A DNA stretch of 20,870 nt from Flammeovirgaceae bacterium UBA4659 (GTDB lineage: Bacteria > Bacteroidota > Bacteroidia > Cytophagales > Cyclobacteriaceae), in the NCBI GenBank assembly GCA_002405445.1, contig DHLV01000025.1:40673-61542 (forward strand), written 5' to 3'. This document shows, in pieces, positions 6,856 through 16,600 of this stretch. Made by a program: the position numbers and the translations under genes. How positions within the stretch are numbered: position 1 is the stretch's first letter; each line of letters starts with the position of its first letter. The notes beneath the pieces were generated by a model that saw nothing but the letters and a program-made list of their open reading frames with translations, searched no databases and was not told the origin of the DNA.

Positions 6856-7823
6856 CAATCAAATACCAAAAACTTCGCGACTTCAGCGAGAAGATCAATG
6901 CCACTTTTTATTTCATCAGACAGAATTTCAAATCTTTGGGTAAGGCTTTGATTTTTATTGCAGGGCCGCCTGCATTGATGGTGAGCCTTGTTCTGGGTAA
7001 TTTCATTGGAGAGTTTTTACAAACCATGCAGGCGGGAGTAAGCGGAGCGGACTCTACCAGCTATCTCTTGTCCGTGGGCTTTTGGATGCAACTGTTGCTG
7101 ATGTTGTTTTTTGGTATCCTGTCCTACGTGTTTACCTTATCTGTTATTTACAATTATGTGTTACTATATGAGGAAAGGCAAACCAATCAAATTGACGTTT
7201 CGATTGTTTGGGAGCGTGTACGCGCATCCTTTTGGATGTACCTGGGAACCACACTGTTTTTTGCAGTAATGTTTTTGGCTGTTTATGTAGTGCTGATTTT
7301 GCCGGTGGTTCTATTAGCAGCCATTTCGCCTATTTTGATTTTTTTCGGAGTATTAGGTATACTTGTCGTGCTGGCTTATCTCGTGATTGCGATTGCGCCT
7401 ACATTCATCATCCGCGCCTATGAGAAACGCGGGATTTTCTCTGCCATCGGCAGGGCATTTTATCTGATCAAAGGTAAATGGTGGAGCACTGCGGGGCTTG
7501 TTCTCATTCTTTCGCTTATGGCGGGCATTATTTCTTACATCTTTCTCATACCCTACTATGCGGTGATTTTTACAACAGCTTTGCATGAGGCAAATGGACA
7601 TGCTTTCACTGGGCCCACCGAAACAATGTTATTGGTAACCGAAATCTTCTTTGGGATTTACTATCTCGCACAAATCCTACTGTCTACATTGACACACGTG
7701 GGTATTTCATTTCAATACTTCAATCTTGTAGAAATCAAGGAAGCTCGCGGGCTGATGGGTGATATTGAAAAATTTGGGCAAGCGCCAGATCCATTAACCG
7801 GCCGGCCGGAAGAGCAATACTAA
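6840..7823 (+). CDS. Polytopic membrane protein of the MoxR/DUF58 operon
   Basis: A 327-residue protein with about six predicted membrane segments (near 36-58, 80-108, 132-160, 163-191, 217-243 and 265-285) and short polar loops. The pattern AFYLIKGKWWSTAGLVLILS (207-226) resembles the membrane domain found in some glycerophosphodiesterase-like and YciC-type proteins, but no catalytic domain is present. The C-terminus is soluble and proline-rich (FGQAPDPLTGRPEEQY). The ATG at 6840 lies inside the end of the SpoIIM-like gene. Proteins of this kind commonly accompany SpoIIM, DUF4129 and MoxR in Bacteroidota. The function is unknown; a structural membrane component is an inference. Confidence 0.75.
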   Translation: METFVAIKYQKLRDFSEKINATFYFIRQNFKSLGKALIFIAGPPALMVSLVLGNFIGEFLQTMQAGVSGADSTSYLLSVGFWMQLLLMLFFGILSYVFTLSVIYNYVLLYEERQTNQIDVSIVWERVRASFWMYLGTTLFFAVMFLAVYVVLILPVVLLAAISPILIFFGVLGILVVLAYLVIAIAPTFIIRAYEKRGIFSAIGRAFYLIKGKWWSTAGLVLILSLMAGIISYIFLIPYYAVIFTTALHEANGHAFTGPTETMLLVTEIFFGIYYLAQILLSTLTHVGISFQYFNLVEIKEARGLMGDIEKFGQAPDPLTGRPEEQY

Positions 7824-7829
7824 ACCACT

Positions 7830-8579
7830 GTGTTGTTGAAGAAGATACTTCTGTTGTTCGCCATTTGCGCTTCACAACTCGTGCTGGCCCAAACGGATTT
7901 GCCTGCGTTCAACACCGAAGACGAAGAAGACAAAGAATTTATTGGTGTGCGCGATACAATTGTGGTGCAATTGCGCCCCTTTCATCAGCATGCACTCGAC
8001 AGCCTGTTGGCAAGCCCGGAGTTTGCCTACAACCAACCGCCTTCTGTTGCTGAAACCCTGTGGCAACGATTCAAGAGATGGTTGAAGGAGCTTTTGCAGG
8101 ATTTGCTCACAGGCGCAATAGAAATGGATATCGGTCGATTGCTGGTGTACATCATCGCCTTTATCGTGATGGTGGGAGTAATTATGGCGTTGCTGAAAGT
8201 AAACGCCTTGAAGGTTTTTTATGCAGGAGCCGATACGGGGCAGGTGCGGGGCGCATTCTTTGAAGAGAACATCCACGAAATGAATTTTGAAAAACTGATT
8301 GAGGAGGCAACGGCAAAGCAAGAATATCGGCAGGCCACGCGTTTGATTTTATTATATGCGCTGAAGATGTTGGCCGATCGGCATCTGATACATTGGCAAG
8401 CAGGAAAAACCAACCACGACTACGTAGAAGAATTGAAAGCAGGTGAACTGAAAGTAGGATTGAATGAGCTCAGCTTCTACTTTGATTATGCCTGGTATGG
8501 AAACTTTAAGATTAATAACCGCACTTTTGCACATGTACAAAATACATTTGCAGGCTGGCGGCAAAAACTGGACGCTTGA
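7830..8579 (+). CDS. DUF4129-domain protein with signal peptide
   Basis: A 249-residue protein: signal peptide (1-20, ending VLA before QTDLP), a periplasmic region of about 80 residues with an acidic stretch (TEDEEDKEF), one membrane helix (103-122), then a cytoplasmic DUF4129 domain from about 150 to 245. The DUF4129 pattern is visible in ATRLILLYALKMLADRHLIHW, KTNHDYVEEL and FYFDYAWYGNF. DUF4129 is often found at the C-terminus of transglutaminase-like membrane proteins in MoxR/DUF58 clusters of other phyla; here it is free-standing. The start is GTG at 7830 (or the following TTG), six bases after the previous stop. Role unknown; probably part of a membrane complex with its neighbours. Confidence 0.8.
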   Translation: MLLKKILLLFAICASQLVLAQTDLPAFNTEDEEDKEFIGVRDTIVVQLRPFHQHALDSLLASPEFAYNQPPSVAETLWQRFKRWLKELLQDLLTGAIEMDIGRLLVYIIAFIVMVGVIMALLKVNALKVFYAGADTGQVRGAFFEENIHEMNFEKLIEEATAKQEYRQATRLILLYALKMLADRHLIHWQAGKTNHDYVEELKAGELKVGLNELSFYFDYAWYGNFKINNRTFAHVQNTFAGWRQKLDA

Positions 8580-9757
8580 CGAAAGACTGGAGATATATTT
8601 TCTACATTGCCATACTAGTGGCCATCTTCTTGCTGGTGCAACTTTCACGAAGCAAGCAGTTTGATTGGCGTGTAACCTATGCTTCTGCTGATGCCAACCC
8701 GTATGGCACCGTTGCGTTGCAAACGCTGCTTCGCCAGTCTGGCTACCAGCTAAACAATTCGTACAAAACTTTTTATGAGTTAAAAGACTCCATCCCTACC
8801 GAGACAGCCCTGTTTGCTGTTGCCCGTTCGATGAGTGTGGGCACGGAAGATACGAACGCGCTACTCCAATATGTAGCGAGAGGCGGCCATGCGTTGCTCA
8901 TGGGCGACTACTTTTATGGAAAATTGGCCGACACGCTCGGAATATCGGTGGACGACAACTTATTCAAGGGAGGCGAGCTTTTTCCGCAAAAAGACACACT
9001 CAATTTGCATTTGATGAACACATCGTTCGACACCCTCGCCACTTTTCCGGTCAGAAACGATCATATTCATACCCATTTTGGCAGAGTAGATTCTGTACGG
9101 GCAACAGTGTTGATTCGCAACGAGGCCAACCAACCGGTAGCGATACGTGTGCAGCACGGACAGGGAACACTTATTTTGGCATGCACTCCCATGGTGCTCA
9201 CCAACATCCACATTCTTTCAAGTGACAATGCCAGGTTGGCATCATCACTCTTCTCGTGCCTCAATAGCACAGCCATTACAAGAACAGAGTATTATCATTT
9301 GGGGCGTATGGAGGCTGGCACGCCTTTGCGGTTTATACTTCACAATGAAACGCTGCGGTGGGCCTACTATCTTTTGATGTGCCTGATCCTCCTATTTATT
9401 TTCTTTGAAGCAAAGCGTAAGCAGCGCATCATCCCAATCATTAAGCCACTGGAAAACACCACCCTTGAGTTTGTGGCAACCATCGGCAATTTGTACTACC
9501 AGCGTGGCGATCATAAAAACATTGCCGAAAAAAAAATTACTTTCTTTTGGGACAGGGTTCGGTCAAACTATTACCTGAATGTGAGCCCCGGGCAGGATGG
9601 ATTTGCAGAGGTGCTGGCAAAAAAGACAGGCCACATGCCGCAGGCAGTGCACGACCTTTTGAGCCAGTTCAATGCAGTGCACAATGCCCGCCAGATTGAT
9701 GGCTCAACACTACAGAAACTATCTGAATCAATAGCGGAATTTTGGAAAAGCAAATAG
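8576..9757 (+). CDS. DUF4350-domain membrane protein
   Basis: A 393-residue protein anchored by an N-terminal membrane helix (7-22) and a second one at about 263-278. Between them lies a periplasmic DUF4350-type domain starting with SADANPYGTVALQTLLRQSGY (37-57), with LLQYVARGGHALLMGDYF (96-113) in the style of glutamine-amidotransferase-like folds. The last 110 residues form a helical cytoplasmic tail. The start is TTG at 8576, overlapping the DUF4129 stop as TTGA, so the two are likely translationally coupled. The family has no proven function. It usually sits between DUF4129 and MoxR genes, as here. Confidence 0.8.
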   Translation: MTKDWRYIFYIAILVAIFLLVQLSRSKQFDWRVTYASADANPYGTVALQTLLRQSGYQLNNSYKTFYELKDSIPTETALFAVARSMSVGTEDTNALLQYVARGGHALLMGDYFYGKLADTLGISVDDNLFKGGELFPQKDTLNLHLMNTSFDTLATFPVRNDHIHTHFGRVDSVRATVLIRNEANQPVAIRVQHGQGTLILACTPMVLTNIHILSSDNARLASSLFSCLNSTAITRTEYYHLGRMEAGTPLRFILHNETLRWAYYLLMCLILLFIFFEAKRKQRIIPIIKPLENTTLEFVATIGNLYYQRGDHKNIAEKKITFFWDRVRSNYYLNVSPGQDGFAEVLAKKTGHMPQAVHDLLSQFNAVHNARQIDGSTLQKLSESIAEFWKSK

Positions 9758-9773
9758 AAATATATTTACCATT

Positions 9774-10751
9774 ATGGAAGAAAATGTTTTTCGCAGCAGG
9801 GTGGAAGCTACGGCTTTGCATCAGCAAGTAGCCCGAATCAAACAGGAAATTGCTAAAGTAATTGTCGGGCAAGATGCCATGATCGATCAGTTGCTGGTGG
9901 CCATCCTGGCCGATGGCCACGTGTTGATTGAAGGAGTACCGGGCGTAGCAAAAACGTTGACGGCCAAACTGCTTTCAAAAGTGGTGGCCATCGATTTCTC
10001 ACGTATTCAGTTCACGCCTGATTTAATGCCTTCTGATGTATTGGGCACGTCTGTATATAATCTTAAGACATCTGATTTTGAATTCAAGCCAGGACCGATT
10101 TTTTCAAACATTGTATTAATAGATGAAATCAATCGCGCCCTAGCGAAAACGCAGGCAGCATTGTTTGAGGTAATGGAAGAGCGCCAGGTGACCATCGATG
10201 GGCATACGCACAAAATGAAGTTACCATACCTGGTGGTGGCAACCCAAAACCCAATTGAACACGAAGGTACCTACCGGCTGCCCGAGGCGCAGCTGGACCG
10301 CTTCTTGTTCAAAATAGCTGTAAGTTACCCCAGCCAAGAAGAGGAGTCGACTATATTGATGCGGCACCACCAACGCCAGGGCGCACAGCCGGTACAAGAT
10401 GTGACCAGCGTGTTAACAGGAGAGCAGATTTTAGCATTCAGAGCATTGACGCACCAGGTACATATCGAAGAAAATCTGATCAAGTACATCGTGCGCTTGG
10501 TAGATGAAACACGTAAAAACCCGATGTTATTTTTGGGCGCATCGCCACGCGCTTCGATCGCAATGTTGGTGAGCGCCAAGGCATACGCACTCATCAATGG
10601 TCGTGATTTTGTGAACCCGGAAGATGTAAAGTCTGTTGTGTTGCCTGTTTTGCGCCACCGTTTGCAATTGAGCCCCGAAAAGGAGATGGAGGGCGTTTCG
10701 ATTGATGAGGTTGTGAAGCAGATCATCGATAAAATTGAAGTACCTCGGTAG
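9774..10751 (+). CDS. MoxR-family AAA+ ATPase
   Basis: A 325-residue MoxR ATPase, cytoplasmic, thought to act as a chaperone that matures VWA-type partner proteins. Walker A is GVPGVAKT (54-61), Walker B IVLIDEIN (113-120), sensor 1 ATQNP (156-160), then EGTYRLPEAQLDRF (164-177) and sensor 2 GASPRAS (255-261). One oddity: after Walker B the family normally has INRAP, but here the sequence is INRAL, so leucine at 123 replaces a near-invariant proline. The ATG at 9774 follows DUF4350 by 16 bases, and the stop codon overlaps the GTG of the DUF58 gene by one base. The DUF58 protein is the expected partner. Confidence 0.95.
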   Translation: MEENVFRSRVEATALHQQVARIKQEIAKVIVGQDAMIDQLLVAILADGHVLIEGVPGVAKTLTAKLLSKVVAIDFSRIQFTPDLMPSDVLGTSVYNLKTSDFEFKPGPIFSNIVLIDEINRALAKTQAALFEVMEERQVTIDGHTHKMKLPYLVVATQNPIEHEGTYRLPEAQLDRFLFKIAVSYPSQEEESTILMRHHQRQGAQPVQDVTSVLTGEQILAFRALTHQVHIEENLIKYIVRLVDETRKNPMLFLGASPRASIAMLVSAKAYALINGRDFVNPEDVKSVVLPVLRHRLQLSPEKEMEGVSIDEVVKQIIDKIEVPR

Positions 10752-12082
10752 TGAAGGGCATTCGTTCACTCTATATCACAGATCGATTTTTTACAGCAGG
10801 AACAGCGCTGACCCTGTTATTTATTTTATTTTTTATTGCAGGTTTACCTGCGTGGCCTCTCAAGGTTCTATTTCTTTTGTTGCTGACCGTTGTTTTCACT
10901 GATGCGTTGTTATTGTTTCGAACGCGCAAAGGAATGGCAGGCGGGCGGTCAGTTGCAGAAAAGCTGTCGAACGGTGATGAGAATAAAATCATCATCTACT
11001 TGCAGAGTTACTTCCCGTTCAAGGTTTCGCTGCGTGTCTTTGAAGAGGTACCCCATCAATTTCAACGCAGAGACGTTGAGTTTAAGCTGGCATTGAAAGC
11101 CGGTGAGCAAAAGCAACTAACCTACACCCTGCGGCCTGTGAAACGGGGCGAGTACTCTTTTGGGGCTGTCAACGTGTTGGTGGCTACACCGCTCGGGTTG
11201 CTGCGGAGGCATTTTAAGTTCGATCAGAACAAACTGGTGCCGGTGTACCCCTCGTATATTCAAATGCGCAAGTATGAGTTGCTTGCCATTTCTCAAAACT
11301 TGCAGAACACCGGTATCAAAAAAGTTCGAAAAATCGGGCATAATCAGGAGTTTGAGCTCATCAAAGAATATGTAACGGGTGATGACTTTCGGACAGTGAA
11401 CTGGAAAGCAACCGCCCGCAAAAGCAAACTGATGGTGAACCAATACCAGGATGAGCGGTCGCAACAGGTTTACTCATTGATTGACAAGAGCAGGGTGATG
11501 CAAATGCCGTTTGAGGGCATGAGTTTGTTGGATTATGCGATCAATGCATGCCTTGTCATTTCGAACATTGCCATCAAGAAATCTGACAAGGCCGGATTGG
11601 TGACCTTTCAGGAAAAAATTAATACGCTGCTCCCTGCCTCGCGCAGAAACAATCAGATGGCAGTGATACAGGAAAATCTTTACCGGCAAAAAACAGCATT
11701 TGTGGAAAGTGACTATTCAGCACTGTATGCCGGTTTACGCAAGGGGCTCTCGCAGCGCAGCCTGCTGCTTTTATTTACAAATTTTGAAAGCGTGTTTGCA
11801 TTGCAACGGCAGTTGCCCTATCTCATCAGCCTTGCCAACCAGCATTTGTTGGTAGTGATTTTTTTTGAAAATACTGAGCTTTCAAAACTGATCAATCAGC
11901 AAGGCGCTGATCTACGAAAGGTCTACCATCAGGCCATTGCAGAGCGTTTTGCGTTTGAAAAAAAATTGATCGTAAAAGAATTGAAAAAATTTGGTATTTA
12001 CTCCATCCTTACGCCACCGCAGAAACTTACCATCAACACCATCAATAAGTATTTGGAGCTAAAAGCAAGAAATTTGATTTAG
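10751..12082 (+). CDS. DUF58-domain protein, MoxR partner
   Basis: A 443-residue protein with two N-terminal membrane helices (about 15-32 and 34-52), a beta-rich region, and the DUF58 signature EFELIKEYVTGDDFRTVNWK (200-219) followed by ATARK. DUF58 proteins contain a VWA-like fold and are the usual clients of MoxR ATPases. At the first MIDAS position the sequence is LIDKSRVM (243-250), so the DxSxS metal motif is incomplete, with valine where the second serine is expected; metal binding may be weak or absent. The start is GTG at 10751. Last gene of the operon. Its stop TAG at 12080-12082 overlaps the stop of the convergent cytochrome b5 remnant. Confidence 0.9.
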   Translation: MKGIRSLYITDRFFTAGTALTLLFILFFIAGLPAWPLKVLFLLLLTVVFTDALLLFRTRKGMAGGRSVAEKLSNGDENKIIIYLQSYFPFKVSLRVFEEVPHQFQRRDVEFKLALKAGEQKQLTYTLRPVKRGEYSFGAVNVLVATPLGLLRRHFKFDQNKLVPVYPSYIQMRKYELLAISQNLQNTGIKKVRKIGHNQEFELIKEYVTGDDFRTVNWKATARKSKLMVNQYQDERSQQVYSLIDKSRVMQMPFEGMSLLDYAINACLVISNIAIKKSDKAGLVTFQEKINTLLPASRRNNQMAVIQENLYRQKTAFVESDYSALYAGLRKGLSQRSLLLLFTNFESVFALQRQLPYLISLANQHLLVVIFFENTELSKLINQQGADLRKVYHQAIAERFAFEKKLIVKELKKFGIYSILTPPQKLTINTINKYLELKARNLI

Positions 12083-12325
12083 AGCGGCATAAGTCGCCCG
12101 ATAATCTGAATTCTCTAAAGCTCATCTTTTGTGTAAGGTGCTTCTCTCAACCCGGCTGTCAGATACCGGCCTGCCCAATGTTCATCATGTTTTCCGTTAT
12201 TCCCGGAGGCGTAAGGAAGTTACGTTGTACCCGGCACCATGAAATGCGATCCATATCTCAGAATTATACTGGCCGTTGCGCAAAGCAAACTGTGCGCGGG
12301 TAATAACTTTGGTTTCGTGCGGCAT
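12079..12325 (-). pseudogene. Broken cytochrome b5-like heme-binding domain gene
   Basis: The region between the DUF58 and dipeptidase genes is not empty. On the minus strand an ATG at 12325 begins MPHETKVITRAQFALRNGQY, continuing NSEIWIAFHGAGYNVTS, which matches the start of small bacterial cytochrome b5-domain proteins. The frame stops at a TAA (12197-12199). One base shift later it continues as NNGKHDEHWAGRYLTAGLRE and APYTKDEL, hits an in-frame TAG (12115-12117), and resumes RIQIIGRLMPL to a TAA at 12079-12081. The EHWAG histidine, the equivalent of HPGG, is kept. The second heme ligand, usually His in APHT, is Tyr here. A -7 box (TATTTTTG) remains 23 bases upstream. The family assignment is from memory of the motif pattern. 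One frameshift, one stop and a lost ligand indicate a dead gene. Confidence 0.78.
12304..12311 (+). promoter_or_regulatory. -7 promoter box for dipeptidase (TAACTTTG)
   Basis: TAACTTTG matches TAnnTTTG exactly and lies 50 bases before the ATG at 12362. It falls inside the 5' end of the cytochrome b5 remnant on the other strand. A one-mismatch copy, TAACTTTA, lies at 12337-12344, 17 bases before that ATG. Which of the two is used cannot be decided from sequence. Confidence 0.4.
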
Positions 12326-12348
12326 CTAAAAATCTATAACTTTATGCA

Positions 12349-12356
12349 CAAAAATA
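12349..12356 (-). promoter_or_regulatory. -7 box upstream of the cytochrome b5 remnant (TATTTTTG)
   Basis: On the minus strand TATTTTTG matches TAnnTTTG and ends 23 bases before the ATG of the cytochrome b5 remnant, a spacing like that of the other promoters in this window. It lies just ahead of the dipeptidase start codon, so transcription from it would oppose the dipeptidase leader. Confidence 0.4.
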
Positions 12357-12361
12357 AGAAT

Positions 12362-13603
12362 ATGCGTTTCAAACTTCTACTGCTGCTAGGCATTGTAGTG
12401 GCGGCTTGCCAGGAAAAGAAACCGGTAGACCGTATGACTGAAGAGCAACTTCGCGCGTATGCGGATGAGCTGGCTCACCAATTCATCATCACAGATGGCC
12501 ACGTTGATTTGCCCTACCGCCTGAAGGTGAAGAACTTTCGGTTGGAGCGCGAATACATGGGGATACCGGTTTCCACGAAAGATGGAGATTTTGACTTTGA
12601 GCGCGCCAAAATGGGTGGCTTGGATGCGCCCTTTATGTCAATTTACATCCCTTCATCGTATCAACAGCATCCAGACAAAGGAAAAGGCCTTGCAGACTCA
12701 CTCATCAATATGATTAATGCCATCGCCAATGAAATACCGGATAAGTTTGTGAGGGCAAATTCGCCTGCGGAAGTTGAGTCGGCATTTGCTGACGGAAAAA
12801 TCGCGCTGCCGTTGGGGATGGAAAATGGAGCCCCCATTGGAGATGACCTGGCCAACGTACAATATTTCTTTGACCGAGGCATTCGCTACATCACACTAAC
12901 ACATGGTAAGGACAATCAAATCTGTGATTCATCTTATGACACCGCCCGCACATGGAACGGGCTGAGTCCTTTTGGGAAAGAGGTAGTAGCCGAAATGAAC
13001 AAGGTGGGTATCATGGTAGACATCTCGCATGTTTCTGACAGCGCTTTTTACCAGGTCATGCGATTGAGCAAAGTGCCATGCATTGCGTCACATTCATCTT
13101 GCAGGGCGTTTACACCGGGCTTTTTGCGCAACATGAGCGATGACATGATCAAGGTGTTGGGCCAAAATGGCGGAGTCATCCAAATCAATTTTGGGTCTGC
13201 TTTTTTGGATTCGGCCGTACGCACCGGCAACGAACAAAATCGAAAGAAGCTACTAGCTTTGCTGGACGAAAAGAAGCTTACCATGAGCGACTCGCTGGCC
13301 AAACCGGTGATTGAGCAATTCCGTAAAGACAATCCGTCTTTGTATGCCGATGTGGAAATTGTTGCCAACCACATAGATCGTGTGGTGAAACTCGCAGGCA
13401 TCGACCATGTTGGGCTGGGATCAGATTTTGATGGAGTAGGTGATAGTTTGCCTACCGGTTTGAAGGATGTTTCGCAATATCCAAACCTCATTTTTGCACT
13501 TTTGAAAAGAGGTTATACCGAAAGCGACATTGAAAAAATTTGCTATAAAAATGTGTGGCGCGTGTGGCGCGCTGCCGAAGCGTATTCAAAATCTGTTCAA
13601 TAG
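12362..13603 (+). CDS. Membrane dipeptidase, M19 family, lipoprotein
   Basis: A 413-residue zinc dipeptidase of the renal-dipeptidase (M19) family. The N-terminus MRFKLLLLLGIVVAAC is a lipoprotein signal with the cysteine at 16, so the enzyme is predicted to be anchored in the envelope. Zinc-site elements are all present: DGHVD with H47 and D49, the bridging Glu in LGMENGAP (E154), DISHVSD with H223, SHSS with H244, and GSDFDG near the C-terminus. These enzymes split dipeptides, some with D-residues, which could come from wall peptides or proteins. The ATG at 12362 is preferred. An in-frame ATG at 12344 would also leave a valid signal, while starts further upstream (TTG or ATG near 12239) run through the cytochrome b5 remnant. 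Confidence 0.93.
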   Translation: MRFKLLLLLGIVVAACQEKKPVDRMTEEQLRAYADELAHQFIITDGHVDLPYRLKVKNFRLEREYMGIPVSTKDGDFDFERAKMGGLDAPFMSIYIPSSYQQHPDKGKGLADSLINMINAIANEIPDKFVRANSPAEVESAFADGKIALPLGMENGAPIGDDLANVQYFFDRGIRYITLTHGKDNQICDSSYDTARTWNGLSPFGKEVVAEMNKVGIMVDISHVSDSAFYQVMRLSKVPCIASHSSCRAFTPGFLRNMSDDMIKVLGQNGGVIQINFGSAFLDSAVRTGNEQNRKKLLALLDEKKLTMSDSLAKPVIEQFRKDNPSLYADVEIVANHIDRVVKLAGIDHVGLGSDFDGVGDSLPTGLKDVSQYPNLIFALLKRGYTESDIEKICYKNVWRVWRAAEAYSKSVQ

Positions 13604-13650
13604 GTTACTCGCACCGATCAAAAATATATCAGTCAAAAAATCATTGATAC

Positions 13651-16600
13651 ATGAATAAAGCAATTGCAATATTTTTAATGGTTGGCTTTCATTTTTTGAA
13701 CGTGGCTGCTCAAACGGCAGCACCACCTCGGCAGTTAATGATTAAGCCAAAGGGGCAGATTGTTTGTCACGAGAGCGGGGTTGATCGGCCTATCTATTTG
13801 CCACCACCCAAAAATTTGACACTTAATAACGCCCGAACACAAACCGCTGACATTCGGGTAGACTATGTTGGATTTCCGCCAGGCGGAGAGGCGCAAGTGG
13901 CATTTCAGCGCGCTGTAGATATCTGGGCAGGAATAATACAGTCGCCTGTACGGATAAATATAAGGGCAGCTTGGGTACCCCAGAGTGCCAGCACTTTGGG
14001 ATCTGCCATCTGGGGAAATGCGTATGCAAACTTCGATGGTGCACCTAAATTGAACGTATTTTACCCTGTAGCATTAGCTGAAAAATTGGCAGGAAAGCCG
14101 TTGAATCCCGATCCAAATCCAGCGACTGGCGACAACTATGATATTTATGCTTTTTTCAATAGTTCTCAAACACAATGGGATTTTTCAACCGTTCTCGTTA
14201 CCGGGCGTTTTAACTTTACTACTGTTGTCCTACATGAAATTTGCCACGGATTGGGTTTTACAGATTCCTACGACATTACAAGCGGAACGGGTGCTTATGG
14301 GTTGCAGGGTTCAGGCATTCCGATGATTTATGATGTTGGAGTCGAAAACGGTGCTGATAATTCCCGCTTACTTGACAAGCCGAACAATTCACCTGCAATG
14401 GCAACATTTCTTACCAATGCGAATATCAGATACAATCCGGTTCGGGCGGCACTGCAGCCTCCTGCAATTAAACCTTCTTTGTATGCACCCAATATCTGGG
14501 AGGGCGGGTCAAGCATCGCTCACTTGGATCAAATTACCTACACATTTACAACAACAGATAGATTGATGCGTCCGCAACTCGATCGCGCCCAAGTTACACT
14601 TGATCCAGGTCCCATTGTGCTCAACATGTTTTCTGATATGGGGTGGGTGGCACCCTATATTACCCATACACCTTTAACAGACACTGAAGTCACCACTAGT
14701 CAATTTCTTATTTCTGCAAACATCACCACCGATGGTACAGCCGGCCAAACACTGAGCGAACCAGTCAAGGTAAGATACCGGGTTAATAACGGTGCTGAAG
14801 TAGAAGGGGACATGATACGCGGCACAGGCAACCAGTACTCTTTTTCACTGCCACAACCCACTGTAGTGCCAACCAACTATTCGTACTACATCGTTGTCAA
14901 CGATAACTATGGCGGTCAAAACAGGGTTTTTGCAAAACCCGGACAGATTATTCGACCGGGTCAGAGTGACTTGCAGGCTGCGTATCAGTTTACCGCTGGC
15001 CCGGACATTACACCGCCCACGGTTTCAACGGTACCAGTTGATTTTATTTTTACAACTACTTCAAATATCAGTGTGAGGGCAACGGCAACCGATAACATCG
15101 GGGTGCAGACCGTAAATGTGGAATATCAAAAGAACACCGGCCCAATCACTACAATTTCAATGACAAAAGACAATGATACTTTGTCACTATACAAAGCAAC
15201 AATACCTGTCGGTAGTGTGGTGATTGGAGACGTAATCAATTATCGAATCAAGGCTACTGATGTTTCATCAAATGCAAATAGCAGCCTGGCGCCAACCACA
15301 GGCTTTTACTCTGTGGCGGTAACCGGAACCTTGCCGCCTCAAAATAATTACCAAAATGATTTCAATACTCCAACACTTGATTTTTTCGGTAACGGGTATT
15401 CGATTACTACTCCAAGTGGGTTCGCTACACCTGCCATCCATTCCTTGCATCCATACCCGGATGGAACGGGCCCCAACAATGAGTCGAATTTCATCTATCA
15501 GTTACGTGTCCCAATCAAGATCGATGCTGCCAACCCGGTTATGACTTTTGACGAAGTCGTATTGGTTGAGCCTGGCGCACCGGGAACAGTTTTTGGAGAC
15601 GCCAATTTTTGGGATTATGTGATTGTGGAAGGCTCAACGGATAACGGCACTACCTGGAAACGTTTTTTGGATGGTTATGATTCCAGGGCAAATTCAGACT
15701 GGTTGGCAAGATGGAACTCTTCAACAGCGGGCGATAACTCAACTGCTCAGGGTGATCCCGTATTGTTTAAGTCACGCTCCATCAATATGACGGCCAACGG
15801 CAATTTTAAAGGCGATGATATTGTGCAGATTAGATTTAGGCTGTTTGCAGATCAAGGCGCCAACGGATGGGGCTGGTGTATCGATAACCTGAAAATTCAA
15901 ATCGACCAATCGCCACCTACAATTAAACACAATCATTTGGATTACAGTATTGGAAAATCCAACCCTTTGATTTTTTCAATGAATGTTGCAGACCCCAGCG
16001 GTGTAAAGTCTTTAGCTGTTGAATACCGAGTCAACAACGGTGCATTTACTACAGCTACACTCCCGCTACAAACGAATGTAAGCAATTACTCACTAAGCCT
16101 GGATATTAGCGCCTTGTCGTTGGGAGATATTATTCAATACCGCATACTTGCGAGCGACAACCTGGACAATTCAGCGCTCTTGCCCGCAACCGGTTTCTTT
16201 AATGTGCCGATTATATCAATAGCGGCCCCTGTCACTCAATATTTTTCTGATTTCAACTCGGCTAACAGTGATTTTGTCGGTAATTTTTTTAACGTTAGTA
16301 CTGCTTCAGGATTTACCGATGGCGCAATCAATAGCAGTCATCCTTACCCAAATGGGTTTGGTCTCAACAATACGAGCAGTTATTCCTTTACATTAACCAA
16401 ACCGATCACTGTAAGCGCAAATAACGCAAACATCTTTTTGCGAGAAGTGGTGCTTGCTGAGTATGTAGGCATTAATGTCAAGGATTTTGCCGTTATTGAA
16501 GGGTCAAAGGATAACGGCATTACGTGGCTTCCCATCTCTGACAACTACTCAAGCGGTTTATTCGCGGAGTGGCGTCAGGCATTTGACGCAAAGGCTAACC

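Noticed and set aside
12239..12361. Extended N-terminus of the dipeptidase from 12239
   Set aside because: It would bury the lipoprotein signal 41 residues inside the protein, and the DNA belongs to the cytochrome b5 remnant on the other strand.
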